This document shows, one piece after another, positions 23,217 through 36,583 of a stretch of 64,000 nucleotides of DNA (position 1 is its first letter; each line of letters begins with the position of its first letter). This stretch comes from Anisakis pegreffii (lineage: Eukaryota > Nematoda > Chromadorea > Rhabditida > Anisakidae): contig JAPYMA010002525.1 of NCBI GenBank assembly GCA_035041965.1, positions 1 to 64,000 of the forward strand. Reading direction: 5' to 3'. Below the pieces are notes generated by a model, which had not been told where the DNA came from, did no database searches, and saw nothing but the letters and a program-made list of their open reading frames with translations. A program made the translations under genes and the position numbers.

Positions 23217-24171
23217 TTGTGATGCACTGGCAATGCTATGTGAGGAATAAATGAACAATGCTTCGAGATTACTTTTTGTTGTCGCAGCGATATTGTACAC
23301 GTCACTTATATTCCAAAAAAGCATTCCATCTCTAAATTGCTTTCGAAATTGAACATTTCCTCACATTACACATAAGAAGAAGAACTCAATTCAAGAGACT
23401 AAAACAATTCCTTCAATCCGTTTGTGCAGCAAATTCCATTGTCAAAGTTTCTTCTCACTTACAATTAGTGCTGTGAAGAAAAAAGTTTATCATTACTACT
23501 GAACCATAAAAACAAATAATTATTGCTCTCATAATGCAAATTTGTTCATGCTGAAGCAAATGATCTGTTGAGCACTGACAATGAGATAATTTCTACAACA
23601 TAGCGAGAATTTGAAACGATTCAAACCAATTCAACAATTATGAAACAATGTATAGAATTCATCGGGAAATCTCTTGGATACAATAAATTTATTTGTTTGC
23701 GTTTGTTTACATGAAAACATAGAAAATGGATTCGTTAATGCATAGCAACAATGATTCAATGTTGTGGTGCTGCTGACTTATGAAACCATGTGAACAGTGC
23801 AATTTCGCTGACTGACGTGACTCCATTCACGTTTTCAAGCCACACACCTTAACAACCACGAAAATATTTGCTGGCTGAAAAGCACACACGGAAATTTGCT
23901 TGCGAACATTATTTTCCGCTTCACATGATTCACCTTCTGATGGTGATTTAGTCGTCCACTTATCGTTTTTGACACGCTGTTAGTGCCTTCCTTGAATTGC
24001 ATCATGCTAATAGCTTCACTTCTTTGCCATCCTTCATTTTTGGCTTCTCTGATCGATTCCGGATCAAATTTATTGCGGCGCTGATGTGATAAGTGTTTAG
24101 TGGCATTGCAAATTTAGAAATGAAGCAGCGAATCAACGAAGACTGATCGTGAGCATAGATCAAAATTACAG
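23217..24171. other. short intergenic region between collagen and coiled-coil genes
   Basis: Contains the collagen poly(A) signal AATAAA at 23248-23253 and then AT-rich sequence. No exon or repeat family member was recognised. The same-strand genes are about 0.95 kb apart, too far for a typical nematode operon. Confidence 0.5.
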
Positions 24172-27100
24172 ATGAGTTTCGGAAGCAAAAAGAATGAACG
24201 AGCAGTCTCAGAAGCCTCAAAGACCACCGATTTGTTCGTTCGCATCGGTGACTCAGAGATTCGTGGAACTCTACCTGTTGAGGGTCGTCTCAATGCTCAA
24301 CTCTATAAAGAGGTCGGTTGCTCAATGTCATGTCAACCTACTCCAGAAAGTGCTCATGTGATAGCTATATGGTTAACTCAGAAACTCAGTGCATGGCAAA
24401 TCTTTACAGTAAATATTAACAATTATAACTGGTCTTAGCTAAATTGATGCTGAACAGTTTGAAGTGTCATTTAGAAGAATCATAATTCTTCGCGGTTTCA
24501 CTAACTACAAGATTGAAGGTTGAAGAGAAGAAAAAACTTCTGGAGGAGCTGAGGAAAAGAAACATAAGCTTATCAGATCAAAACAAAGAAATTGCAGAAG
24601 AGCTGGAACAGCAAACAGATCAACGTAATTTTATTAAGGTTTTTTATTAATCATTTTTGATGACTATTATTCAGTTTGAAAAACGTCTCCACGAAACACT
24701 CCCAGCCTTTCTTACTCGATGAAGTGACCAAATGGCAAATATTGATAGTATTGATAGTCAAACTGCAAAATTCAGTTCAGCAATAGCAATGATTTCAGAA
24801 GAATTTGAAACATTAATGAACGTCGTAACCGAAGGCTCCCTCAATTTGGAGCTCTTTTGAATACGGCTTCTTCCACTGACGTTACGCTCATTCACTTCAC
24901 TCTTTTTGTTTTTTTTTTCCGAAGATTTCACTAGAGATTCACTAAAGCTTTTGGGCAAAATGAAATTTCAGAGTTTAAAGAAGTCGAAAGAGCAACAATT
25001 GGAACAAGAGAAACATTTGATTAGAATCGCTGAAGTTGAACGAGCGCAGCTTATGAAGGAGCTGTCAGAAAGCCAGCAAAAGCTCAAGCACAAACAAGAA
25101 CGTTGCAAAGGCCTATCGAACATCCTTCAAAATCAAACCAATCTGTTCGATGGTCTGCACCAAAAAGGTCAATCACGACCTCTCATCAGTTTCCTTGAAA
25201 CACCTCAATAAATTCTTCACTTAGGCGAATTATTGGTTTACAATAAATCTTTACAGATGAGCGAAATCAACAGCTACACAAAAATTTCAATAAGCACATC
25301 GCTGGAGCAGAGAAGTCGTGCGATGAGTTAACGAAAGCACTTGAAAGTGATCACAAAACAACAATTGTATAAGTTTACTTCTTTGAACAATTCCATTTCA
25401 AGCTAAACACCTAATTACAAAATTATTCGACAACAACAACAGTCTTGAGATCAATTGTAATACAACAGAGTGTTCATATTGAGCTGATTGTATGTTGCAG
25501 CAACTGGAATTATACCTGAAGAAGTTGACAAAACAGATTTTCGAGAAGCAACGAGAATTGGAAAGGATGAAACTGGGCGATTTATCAGAAACGGTTCGTT
25601 TAACTTCGTGAATGAGACGAAATTTTGTGGCCGCTTGACTTCATAGCATGGTCGTCGTTTGATGACTTCATAGCGCTGTGAGAAACTTTGATCCACATAA
25701 CTATCAAGTCATTTACATAATTTACCCGTGATTTATGAATACCAATGAGAATCTTACACTCGGCTTTCAAATACGGTTTCAAATATTGTCCATGGAACAA
25801 TCACCTACTCATAGAGATGACATGCAAAAATCACTCGAACGAGACTTCAAACTATTGAGTTTTCAGGCCAAAATCGAATCCATCAGACGCACGATAAGAA
25901 GACTGGATAGAGAACAGAAAAAAATGGAGAAGAAATACATGCAAACACTAAAGTCGATCACAGAGTCCATACTTTATACTGATTACACAAATTTAATTTG
26001 CGATTGAATGTCTTTCGAAGACCTTTTTTGGAAAGTGTTTGCAGGATGATCACATGAGACGTTCGGAAATTTTCTTCAGTCGGATTGGACTGATTCTGTT
26101 AAAAACAATAACCATTACCTTCTCTCATATCCCTGAAAATTAAATTTAAATGATAGACAAAACCATGAAACTGGATCTGACGGTGTTTACGAGGAGAGAC
26201 TCGAAGATCTGAAACGGAAGCTGAACAGTGAGAATTCAGCTATTGCCGATATCGACCGAAAACGAGAGCATGTGGAAAACACCTGGAATCAACTACAAGA
26301 TGAGGTTTTCACTTTTGTGCTGATGATTCAATTAAGAGTCACCATCATATCATCACAGATCTTTTTAAACTTCTTCCTGATTCAGAACCTGAATGAGAAT
26401 AACGATTCACCAGGAAGTCAACATGCAAAGAGACAAAATCAGAGCAAAAGCAGACAAAATAGCATCAGCTGCATTCAAAAAACCCATAAAACATGTAACG
26501 GCTTTAAAGTGCCTCCAGTAATCTTAGAATAACTCACTCCTTAGATAATTCCAAACGTTACCATGTTATTAAATTTGAAATATGATCCAACGATCATGCT
26601 ACGTGATCGTTTCAGCTCAAATTCAGATCAATCGTAGATCACTCGTTGATGTAAGCATCCATCAACTTTTTCAGCTTACAAAAGTTGAAACGCAATTCTC
26701 GGAAGTGTCAGCTAAAGAGAAAATGGAAAAACGTCGAAAGAAGCGATACGAGACGAAAATCGAGATCCTGAAACTTGAACCGTCAGTTACGCTTGAAGAC
26801 AGACTTTATAATGCTTCAACTCTTTATTTTCAAATCATTTGATAAGATAATTCAAACAATTCGATCCTTTCATCAATATTCCCAACAAACTAACATTTTC
26901 ACTAAGCTTAAGTCTTTGAATAGCTAACAGGTGGAAGAAATCACCAATTCAATTGTGTATATTCCAGTGTTCCATCAATGTATAAAGCATACGATGCATC
27001 AGTGTCGAAAAGCGAATCCATGATCTCATCTCGTCAGGTGATCAGTTTCGTGGAGCTATCAATAGAAGGCCTCAAGCGGATATCCCAAATCTTTTTCGAG

Positions 27101-30100
27101 ATCATTTCGAGAACTCCATTCTCTCTCATTTTATGGTTCATTCAATTGCTTCCCGTGTTTCCTAAGAGTCACAGTTCAGAAGAGCAGAGAGGATCGGTCG
27201 AGATTCCTTGAAATGCTCCTTGAAAAACGACGAAAACAGTTGGAAGAAGTTGAAGCGAACGCCATTCAAGCTGAAACAGCGGTCAATAATCTTCGTAGGC
27301 GTCTTCAGGCAGCAAGCACTGAGGTATTTGTACAATTGAAGTGAATTTTTGATGGATCAGCTCAGATTCTCATCTGCATACTAAACTAATACCACATCGC
27401 CTGCTCTCAGGAAGCTACCTTTTGGCAGTTTTGGTCAGATTATAACACCAAACCTCAGAACCAACATCTATGAATTGTTGAACAAGCATCCATGACGAGC
27501 TGTCAAAATTTCGGGTAGAACTACCAATGCAGAAAGCTCTATTCGCTTGCGAAATCACCATCTAGTAGTTGCAGAATGAGCCTAATGATACAGAAGTATG
27601 CATTCTTTGCATGAGAGTCACATATTTTTTGTGTTATTTTAACCAGAGGCTAGCCGCTTTCAATAGGTGCAAATTTAGTCAAGTGCCCAAAGTCAACACC
27701 TCACAACTGCTGCGACGAAAACGGCATCGGACAACAATGACAGTGCGCAATCGGATATTATCAAGGAAGGACTCCAGGAGGCCAATTCTAGACGTGATAA
27801 GGTTCTCCTTATTATTTTTAGCAGTCATTATATCAGTGATGATAAGTCCACCATTTGAAATATTTCAATTAGTTGATTAAACAACTGTAAGAACTAAAAT
27901 CTCTTGATATTTCATATATTCACTACTCTTGCGTCACAAATTCATAAAAATGTTCATTGAAGTATCTGAGTGAGCAAGTTTCTGATGTGGAATCCAGTCT
28001 GAAGCAAGAGCGACAACAAGTCGCAGATGACCTGGCTGTGCTCACAACAGCGATGAATGCCGCAGAAAGTGCGAACGATAAACGAAATACTGAATTGAAG
28101 GTAATTTGATCACCACGGATTTCGATTCTGATCTGCAAATCTGTAAATCTACTCAGATTGAAGAGTATTGAGTTGTTCATCGTGATTCTTATCGAAGAGA
28201 AGAAATTCACATCCTCGGATCTTCTGGATTGATTTCCTTAACGTTATAATTGCATACGAGAATCGTAGAGGTTACGTTCAGATCTTGTTAGCATGTCCAT
28301 GATGGTATTCGATATCGCTAGACCTTCTCTTAGACCGTTGTGTTCATGCAATCGATTATGATTGCATGAAAGGCTATTGTCTATGACACGCACTCATTCT
28401 TTTTAGACGTGTTGTATTCGCTCTCATAGCTATCACATGCGAATGCCGTTCTATTGATGAGTTTTTATCATTCACTTCGTCTCGTTTCACTTCACAGTTG
28501 GAATCAACATTCTCATTCTGTAACATATACTATTTACTGGATACGTTGACGAGTGTTGACAGCCGAGACCAACAATACAGCAATTGAAATCAATTGCTCA
28601 ACAATGTTCGATGGTTAAATGATCAATCATAGAGTGTGTTTGAGAGAATGAGAATTTGACTTTAATTGTTGAATGAAATGAATGAGAAATTAGCAGAAGA
28701 GAACACTTTTGGTGATAAAAGCTATGAGAGCGATTGAAACAGCACGGAAAAGAATGAAAACCTTGTTAAAACGGCATTTAGAAGACAAAAAATGGATGTA
28801 ATTTCAATGTTGCCATCAACTAACCGCATTTACATATCCGATTTAAAAACACCATCACAACAGCACGTAACACTGACCTTCATTACCCTTTGTCATCTCC
28901 AAATTATCCAAAATGATTAATTTCACCGTCCAATGAGAACCACTAGTTTAAAAAATCTACCAATTTCCAGTTCACCATCGAAACACTCCACTAAATTACT
29001 CGTCATGAGCTTGACTATGAAAATGTAATGAATTTTGAAACAAATATTTATTTTGCAGCGATTAAATGAGGATATTGCATCGCTGAGCGATAATATCGAT
29101 GCTATTGAACAAATAATCAAGCAAAAGGAAGAAGAAGTGAGGCAAAAACAACTAAGAGTCGTAGAAGAACGACAAACCGAGGTAAGCAATACTAATATCT
29201 ACCTGAATACAAGTCCCTAACCTACTTCCGTTATCCACATGGAATGATGCTATGATCACGTATGCTCAGGAATTTCGTTGCTTACATTTCTGGGATAAAA
29301 ACAAACGACAATTCCGAAATGATCGAGACTAAGATCAAAAATTTTCACTCTAACCTAACATCTTCATTAAGTGACGATTTAAGAAAAGCGTCAATAATTG
29401 TAAGCGTGAATTTCAGCTGAAGAATTTAGCACTGAAGTTGGATGAACTCACTGAAGAAGTTGACAAGATGCGAGAGGAGCGAAGCGCTATGAAGAAAGAG
29501 ATGAAAAACAATGAGATCATGATAAATAATTACCGAAATCGCTACAACACATTGATGCAAATGCGTAAGAATGTGAAAGTTGATGAAAATGTACGCTGTT
29601 GATGTAATTAATTACCACTGTCGATCCACTTAACTATATTGAATTCTCTTAATCTCGTATCTATATCCATATCACATCGAGAGTGAATGTGGACCTTTTT
29701 GGAGCGTTACGCACCGATATTTGCATTGAACAATTGATGTTTGAACGTTGCTAATTGAAGGAAGTCGTCGCCTTAAAGGCACGGCTGAATGAGTGGCGAC
29801 AACGTGTGAATGAATCCGAAAAAGAATTGCAATCGTTTGAAGCAATCCTCAAAACTGCGAATCAACGAAATGCCATCGTGAAGAACGATCTTATGACTAT
29901 GAAACCGTACTGTGAGTTCTTCTCCCTCATCATATCATATCGAGTGCAATCGCCATGTGAAACTGAGAGTATCGTCGGGAATTTCGCATTTTCATTGAAC
30001 AATTTATATTTTTCATTGAACCATTCACATTTATGATCGATGACAGATACGGCGACATGCGATTTGACTGCTCAACTGATTTCAGATGAGGAGAGCGCCG

Positions 30101-30225
30101 CTTTGAGACGTTTGTACGCCGAAGAAAGGCTTCTTGAGATTCAGCTCAATGAGATCAATAAAAAAATTCGATCACTTCAATTGCAAATCAGTCGTGGCAT
30201 TGTTTTCGATAAAGACAACGATTAA
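24172..30225 (+). CDS. coiled-coil protein of unknown identity, about 18 exons, with two apparent lesions
   Basis: The ATG at 24172 opens MSFGSKKNERAVSEASK. Exons: 24172-24312, 24519-24638, 24675-24824, 24972-25167, 25257-25366, 25501-25593, 25867-c.25953, c.26157-26304, 26386-26494, 26675-26781, 26968-27037, 27180-27323, 27679-27801, 27963-28100, 29059-29181, 29417-29590, 29761-29911 and 30047-30225 (TAA). Most junctions agree in phase. The product, about 780 aa, is almost entirely charged heptad-like sequence (for example EEKKKLLEELRKRN, KLDELTEEVDKMREERSAMK, RRLYAEERLLEIQLNEINKK), with no motor head, globular domain or membrane segment visible. An in-frame TGA at 24720-24722 and a frame change near 26400 interrupt it, so the allele may be defective or the sequence may have errors. 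A structural or scaffold role is likely. AATAAA lies at 30473. Confidence 0.75.
28268..28946 (-). mobile_element. foldback hAT-like element, copy C (one end truncated)
   Basis: About 679 bp in an intron of the coiled-coil gene, reverse-oriented relative to copies A, B, D and F. The right end reads caatgagaaccactag. The left end begins within the element (aggttacgttcagat) and lacks the terminal CAGTGGTTCTCA block, so this copy is truncated and has no recognisable target duplication. The recurrent [19 protein letters not shown] frame is present on the + strand with a following stop. Confidence 0.85.
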
Positions 30226-32884
30226 TGAACAAAGCACTAAAACAGTAAGGTGCGTTGTTGACGATAAGTTAGTTGTGCGATCACAACCAGTCAAAAAGAT
30301 GTTATTGAAGATGGCAACATGATTTTGCATGAGAACAACGCCGAAGCATTGGATTTCATCACAGTATCTCTAATTTCGCAATTGATATTTTCTCAACAAC
30401 ACTGCCCTACTGTTTTCAGTCATCTATTACCGTTGCCATGCGCCTTATGAATGACGAAACTCTCAGCAATTGAATAAAGCTCCTTTAAACAAAGGGAAGG
30501 GAGCAATCAAACCACCGTACGAAAATTTCTTCTCCCCACCAACGATAGATCACTGATCAGTACTTGATTGATCAGTACTTCCCGTCTGATACCTATTCAA
30601 GATCAATTGGGGGTATTTTTCATGTTTCAACCAGGAAATTTTCACATTTAAGCATTGAAAACAAGATATTAGCCGAGGTATGCGATGAAAATCCTGAAAA
30701 AATCTTCTAAAGAACCATATCCTGTCAAAAGTGATGATCACGACGAACAGGCGATTTGTGCTGAAAAGATTTCAGTCTGTATGCAATGAAACAATCCCTT
30801 GCTGAATCTACAGAACAATTCTGGCTATAACATCATCCCCTTATGACACTTCGATGTAATTCTTTGCTGAATTTTTGCTGTCAACGCATTTAACAAGTTT
30901 TCCGAGATTTTTTGGCGAATTTCTAATCAAACGGATTCGCTGAATGTTCGTTGTATCATTTTATTGCTTTCTAGGGGACACTGAAATGTAATTTTTTTCA
31001 GGTTTTATTGTCAATGTTCACCGTCTTTTGCATTCGTTTCCAATGAACAAATCTCATACGAACAATCTTATTTGACGTCTTCCGCTTAATAGATATGCTC
31101 GGATTATTACTCAACTGCAATATCCAATTGTACTCCCCTCTACCCCTTATTATCGCCATTGTTGAGCATTTTTCAGTTAGGATAGGTGAAAGACAACGAT
31201 GTGATTTGCCGTTGCTGAAAAATTTTACGAAAACAAAAATTTATTGATTTCAGCAAATTTCAGTCAATGTAAAAATAAAGTGAATAATAATATTAATCAG
31301 TCAAAAATTCGCACAAAAACATTTTCAAGTATGAAACAAACAAAGCGTCGAACAACGTAACACAGAAACATGGAAAATTGATTCTATAAGGCATAAAACA
31401 AAAAAAAAAAGAAACGTCTTGCGAACAGATCATTTCAAGCGATGAATTGATGCTAAAAATTCAACTATACACCAAAATTGAGAATAGATCATCTCCATTC
31501 TCAAATTCCAATAAAATTGTCATCTTTAAATGGAAGATAACACGTCTTTCAATCATCACCGCTATTATAACAACACGAACGTTCAATTCAGAGATTTAGG
31601 CGTAGCCGTTCAAATGAGAACATCAGCGAGCATGGCAATATTATAGGTCCAGCCGGAACAATCGAAAACACACATTCAAATACTTCAAATAATACAAACA
31701 TTCAAATTTCAGTATTAGACAAGAGGCTGGAACGAAATTCGCAAGAAATTGAAACGTTGCTGATTGTAACAGTGAAGATTCAAAATTAGAATCATCATAG
31801 CATCCCAACTGATATGAAGCATCCATCGCACTTTATCAATAGTGATTCCTCATAAGGAACTGAACGGTCATAACTAAGGAGTAACTGTGTTCTGTGAAAA
31901 CATACTGCCTTGAAGTGATTTCAAGACATTTCTGCTGCAGACGTCAATTATCAATCGTGAACACAACAAATAATCTGATAAAAAATAATCAGAATGAAAG
32001 TGAGCGATGATAACAACAGAATAAAATACAGTTGCGTAACCCGTCTATAAACTTTTGAATCAAGAGAACACCATCAGTTATGATAATCAGAAGTATTACG
32101 GTGAATATCAGTGAAATTATCAATCATGATAAAAATGATATGGAATATTTTCACACGACAAAAGGGCAGCAACAATGAGGGAAGGCATCCGACATTTTGA
32201 AATTTAAAAATCATACCAATAATATTCAAACGGTATGAAAGAAACAGGTGGGATCAATCATAAAATTATCATGATTGTGCACATATGAAGGTGAGTATAA
32301 TGAGTACATAATAACAGATAATTGGATAACAGATACAAGCCGGATCATAGCCTAGCTCAGGCTCACAACGTACAAACAACGGTTCAAGTGTGTGTCATAG
32401 AGAAACGCATTGAAACAAACCAAAAGTGCATCAATTAAATGAGACAACAACAGCAACAACATCATAAGGATTCATCTTACAGAATAAAGAATCAAAACTC
32501 AACATTTATTAATGAAACGTCAACATCCTCCATCTAGAAACTGATGCAAAACTTTCTGATGAATAAATTATTTGTTTCAACCCTTTGACATTATCACCGA
32601 TTCGCTGCCTAAATTCCATTATTCCTGTCGACATTCCAAACCATTCACATATTCGGATGTGTCCGTTTGATTGAGATCATTAAAACGTACACCAATATTA
32701 TATTGGTTGGTGTGATTATTTGAAAAGCTCCAAACATCAAACGACACTAATAAATGAAAAATGAAATAAAATCAGCTGATGAGTGCAATGCGTCAAATGA
32801 AAAGGAATCGCTGGTGCTACGTGACATTAAGATAATGATACACTATGAATTGGCACATCATCTTCAGACTTCGACGTGACTACA
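30226..32884. other. convergent intergenic region between coiled-coil and SUV39-like genes
   Basis: It contains AATAAA at 30473-30478, suitable as the poly(A) signal of the coiled-coil gene. A short direct repeat (tgatcagtactt, twice) lies near 30555-30581, followed by long AT-rich unique sequence. No exon recognised on either strand in about 2.6 kb. Confidence 0.5.
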
Positions 32885-35800
32885 TCATGAGTTTTCGTCA
32901 TCTGAGTCAGTCTCAACCGTCGGCCAATATTTCATGCAATTCTTTGCCCCACATCTGAAGAAAAAGCACGAAAAATAAATACTAACCAAGTGAGATTATT
33001 TTAAATTGACTCAATTATCAGACCCAGAATGACCGTTGTTGCTAACTGCGAATTGGTGAAGATCAATCTACACTCTTGATTAATGATCAATAAATGGTCT
33101 CTAATGAACAATTAACTGATGCTTTTAACGATTATTTGATGAATTAAGTTCCATTCCAATACAACATTCGCTTTTGTCCGAGTTTTGCTTGAATGTGCAA
33201 AGAAAGATTCAAAGTGAAACTCACTCGCATCGACGTCTTAATCCAGAACTCGTTGATGTTCTCGACTTCATTTCGTCTTCTCGACCACGAAAATAGTTCA
33301 GCGTGAGCTCTTCACCTGAAATTTTCCATGGGCCGTATTTTGAATACGTAACGAAACGTTCAAATCAACGTTTAAAGACGCAAAATTTCAATGAAAACAA
33401 AGTAGACTTGTGCTCATTGTCAGCTCAGAATAAACTGCTGAAATTAACAATTAAATTAAAGAATACATAAATGATCTAGTGTTAACTGAACAAATGAAGA
33501 AAGACTATAGATGAGAAAGGAACCTTTCTCGATACGTCGATTGCTGAAAAGCGCGATACGATGTAATGCTGGATCAATGCGTTCCACATACACACAGACA
33601 GCATCCAAATTTGGATCGCATGAATGATTGATGAATGCGGCTTCATTGCCAAAATGTTTCGCGTCGATTACGTACTTCACCTCGTCACCACCATCCATTT
33701 CAAAATGATACGTTGAATCACGACGAGATCGAGCCTCTTCAATTGACAACACCTTAAATTTATTCACTATTGCTCCATCTTATAACACACTGTACATTAT
33801 GAAAGAGAATGCATAAGAATTTAACAAACTATTGTTCATTATCAGTTGAAAATGCATAAAAATCATCAGAACACTCAAGATTCAAGCAACCTCTCCGACA
33901 TACTCTACGACGAATGTACTCTCCAGGATCGGCTCCAATGTCACCACTCCCCATCCACACGTTTTACGTCTTACAATCGCCACCTTCTGTGTTCTTCCTC
34001 GCTATAATTCATTGCAATCGTAACTAATATCTATTTGACTTGTTGTTCGAATTACTTAAGTCACACTGCTGCACCATTCGGCTTGCTCGAAACCGAATGG
34101 CCTACTTAAGTAATTCATAAACAACTCACTGGATAAACAAAATAAAAATCAAAACAAAAAGAAAAACAGAAGTTCAATGAGAGTTTGTAACCTGCACGAC
34201 TTTCGTTGGGCATGACTGGTCACACGAGCACGCATCGTTACATTCCACAATTTTTGCACTCACTCTTCGATCTGCACACGTGTAAAATTCATTCTTAATG
34301 CCATTTCTTCTTTTGTAGTAAAACTTCGAACCTTCTCTCTGCAAAATTATCAACAATGAAAAAAAATGAATTGCTAACGTTCAATTTTCAATATCATCAT
34401 CATCAATAATCGTCGGGGTAACAACAGTCCACTTCGCCATTTCAATCTAAGAAATTTAAAAAAAAAATAGTTTCAACAACTTTAATTCAACAGCAACCAA
34501 CCCGAGGACAGCATTTGTCAATGTCACCACAATCCGAACCACAATTACAGCTTACCGACGTATTCACCTCTTTCAGAAACGTCGTCAATTCGGAGGGATA
34601 TTTATTCTTGAGGATATACTTTAAAAATCATAGCAAGTTAAGCAGAGATGGAGATTTACAATTAGAGAAACTATCAGGAAATTTACAAGATAAAACATTG
34701 CACAATGCTTCCGCTGTGAGTGATTTTGCAAATCCATTCGACTGTTTACAAACGAACACTTTTTGTTGAAGATTTGAATATTCTAAAAAAGGCAGAGAAA
34801 GGACTATTTTCTTCTGACAATGGTGAAAAAAACTGTTATAGCTCACCGTGAAATCGTGACGAGCTCGTTCCGCATCGACATCATTGTGGATGTAGAGAAT
34901 TTCACGATTGTTCTGTGTTAGAATGGTGTTGATCGAATGCTCCCAACGTGCCAAACTGTGCAATTGACGAAGATGATTTTGTAAGTAAGTTGGTTTACGT
35001 GTAACAACTTGCAACGCATGATAACGCCGATTGAATTCAGTTCTCTGAACAAGATAATGAGGTGGTTTAAAATGTTCGGAGACAAAATTAGAGTGATGCT
35101 CTGACCATTATCATATTATCAGTTTCATTTATAACCGATGACGGAGCACTGCTTTGGTCGTAAATGAAGGTGTGTGCATACATGACATTCACAAGTAATC
35201 AAACCATCACGGAAACTAAAATATCTTGCTAGAGTGTAAAATTCTTGCGCGAATGGAGTGAGATTCTCGAGTAGAAAATTCATAAAATATGGACATACAA
35301 ATATATAAGATTACTAACCACTTCTGCCCAGTCTCCGAAGCTCCTTCGAGTTTCCCATGTGCACGTTTTGTATGGCCAATCCTTCCATTTTACATAATAT
35401 TGCACTTCAGGTCTTCCCTTCAAATACATTCACATCAAAACTTGATCAGTGAATTTTTGCACATTTTGATGTGAAATTTAAAAAAAGAAAACTTCATCCA
35501 AACTAATCTATATTTATAAAACAAAAACATTTATAAATGTTACCCATTGATCTTGGCTTCGTTTCGCCAGAATTCTCTCCACTTCATACATTCCATTCTC
35601 GTCGTAACCATGCGAAAGATCAGGCGCTTCATCGCTTTCCGAATCACTCGTTACCTTTTCCCCCTCTGTTAAGCTTTTCACTCCAGTGCTTGACTGGAAC
35701 ACGCATAGATTTGTTATTATGATAGTACACATTGGCTGATTTAGGACAAAAATCGTAGAAGTGGTAGTTCAGGCCAGACAATTTTTGATCGATATTATAG

Positions 35801-36583
35801 TGATGCTCAATTGAAGCATTGTTCAATAATATATATTGATAGCAAAACCTTCTAAACCATCCGACCATATTGAGCGGAACAAAATTATCAAGGAATGTAT
35901 CTTAGAAAACGAAAAAGTTAATAAAATTTAACCACACCTCGCTTCCTTCCTCATCTTGCACTGGATCCCCAACACAGGAATTTGATGTCTTCTGCATATG
36001 CACGGCCAGATTAATCTCATCATTCTTTTCATCTACACAATGACGATACGAACAATCTTGCAACAATTCTGATGACGAACGTACATTTCCACAATTATCT
36101 GCATTTTTGGCTTTGTTGTATTCTTCAGTTTCCACACCCAATTCGATCATGTCGACTGGCGATTGCCACAACTGATCTCCAAAAAATTCACCGTTTGACA
36201 CCACTTCATCCTGCCGTTTCTTACCCGTCGACATTTTTGCTGTTTTAGGCTCGGCTGGCTGATGCGATTCAATCACATCATTGTATCCTACACCTAGGAT
36301 CAGTCCAGTCTCTTTCTTCGGAAGCGTCACAGAGTTGTGTTTCCCAGGCCATCTTCTCGACGAATCACTATCCATACAATCAATCTGCAAGTGATTATAA
36401 TTTTTGTGTATAACTTTATATGCAACAAGCCGTCATATCTTTGACAAAATTGAAAGTTAGTTCAAAAACCACTTGAAATTGACAAGCATGAAATGTATGA
36501 TTTACCTCTCTACTGTCATTTTCTTTCTCATATTGATTCACTGGATGTTTTCGCTTGAACGAACGACTCCTTAAAGACGCCAT
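32885..36583 (-). CDS. SUV39H-like: chromodomain-SET histone H3K9 methyltransferase, SUV39 type, complete 11-exon model
   Basis: Exons 36583-36506, 36384-35938, 35693-35544, 35417-35319, 35044-34847, 34618-34502, 34338-34192, 34001-33891, 33752-33524, 33315-33225 and 32954-32885 join in phase to 578 codons plus stop. Residues 1-205 are low-complexity and acidic. A chromodomain spans about 211-258 (YEVERILAKRSQDQW ... YYVKWKDWPYKTCTWE). Pre-SET Cys clusters follow at about 346-410 (SCNCGSDCGDIDKCCPR ... CNDACSCDQSCPTKVVQ). The SET domain covers about 413-545 with GWGV, EYVGE, AFINHSCDPNLDA and GEELTLNYF, and post-SET CECGAKNCMKYW is near the C terminus. The inferred role is a heterochromatin H3K9 methyltransferase reading methylated H3 through its chromodomain. 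Catalytic Asn-His-Ser-Cys and Tyr are retained; the usual Asp after LT(F/L) is Asn. C. elegans is not known to have this chromodomain architecture. Confidence 0.95.
34049..34116. repeat. intronic two-tier inverted repeat
   Basis: In the intron between the pre-SET and SET exons, GAATTACTTAAGT (34049-34061) pairs perfectly with ACTTAAGTAATTC (34104-34116). Inside it CCATTCGG (34074-34081) pairs with CCGAATGG (34093-34100) around an 11-nt loop. This gives a hairpin with a 13-bp outer and an 8-bp inner stem. It could be a miniature foldback element or a structured intronic RNA. Confidence 0.75.

Noticed and set aside
34381..34440. Short open frame with an Asp run in the intron between two pre-SET exons
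   Set aside because: The flanking exons join perfectly in phase without it (CCPR to REGSKF), as in other SUV39 proteins, so it is intronic.
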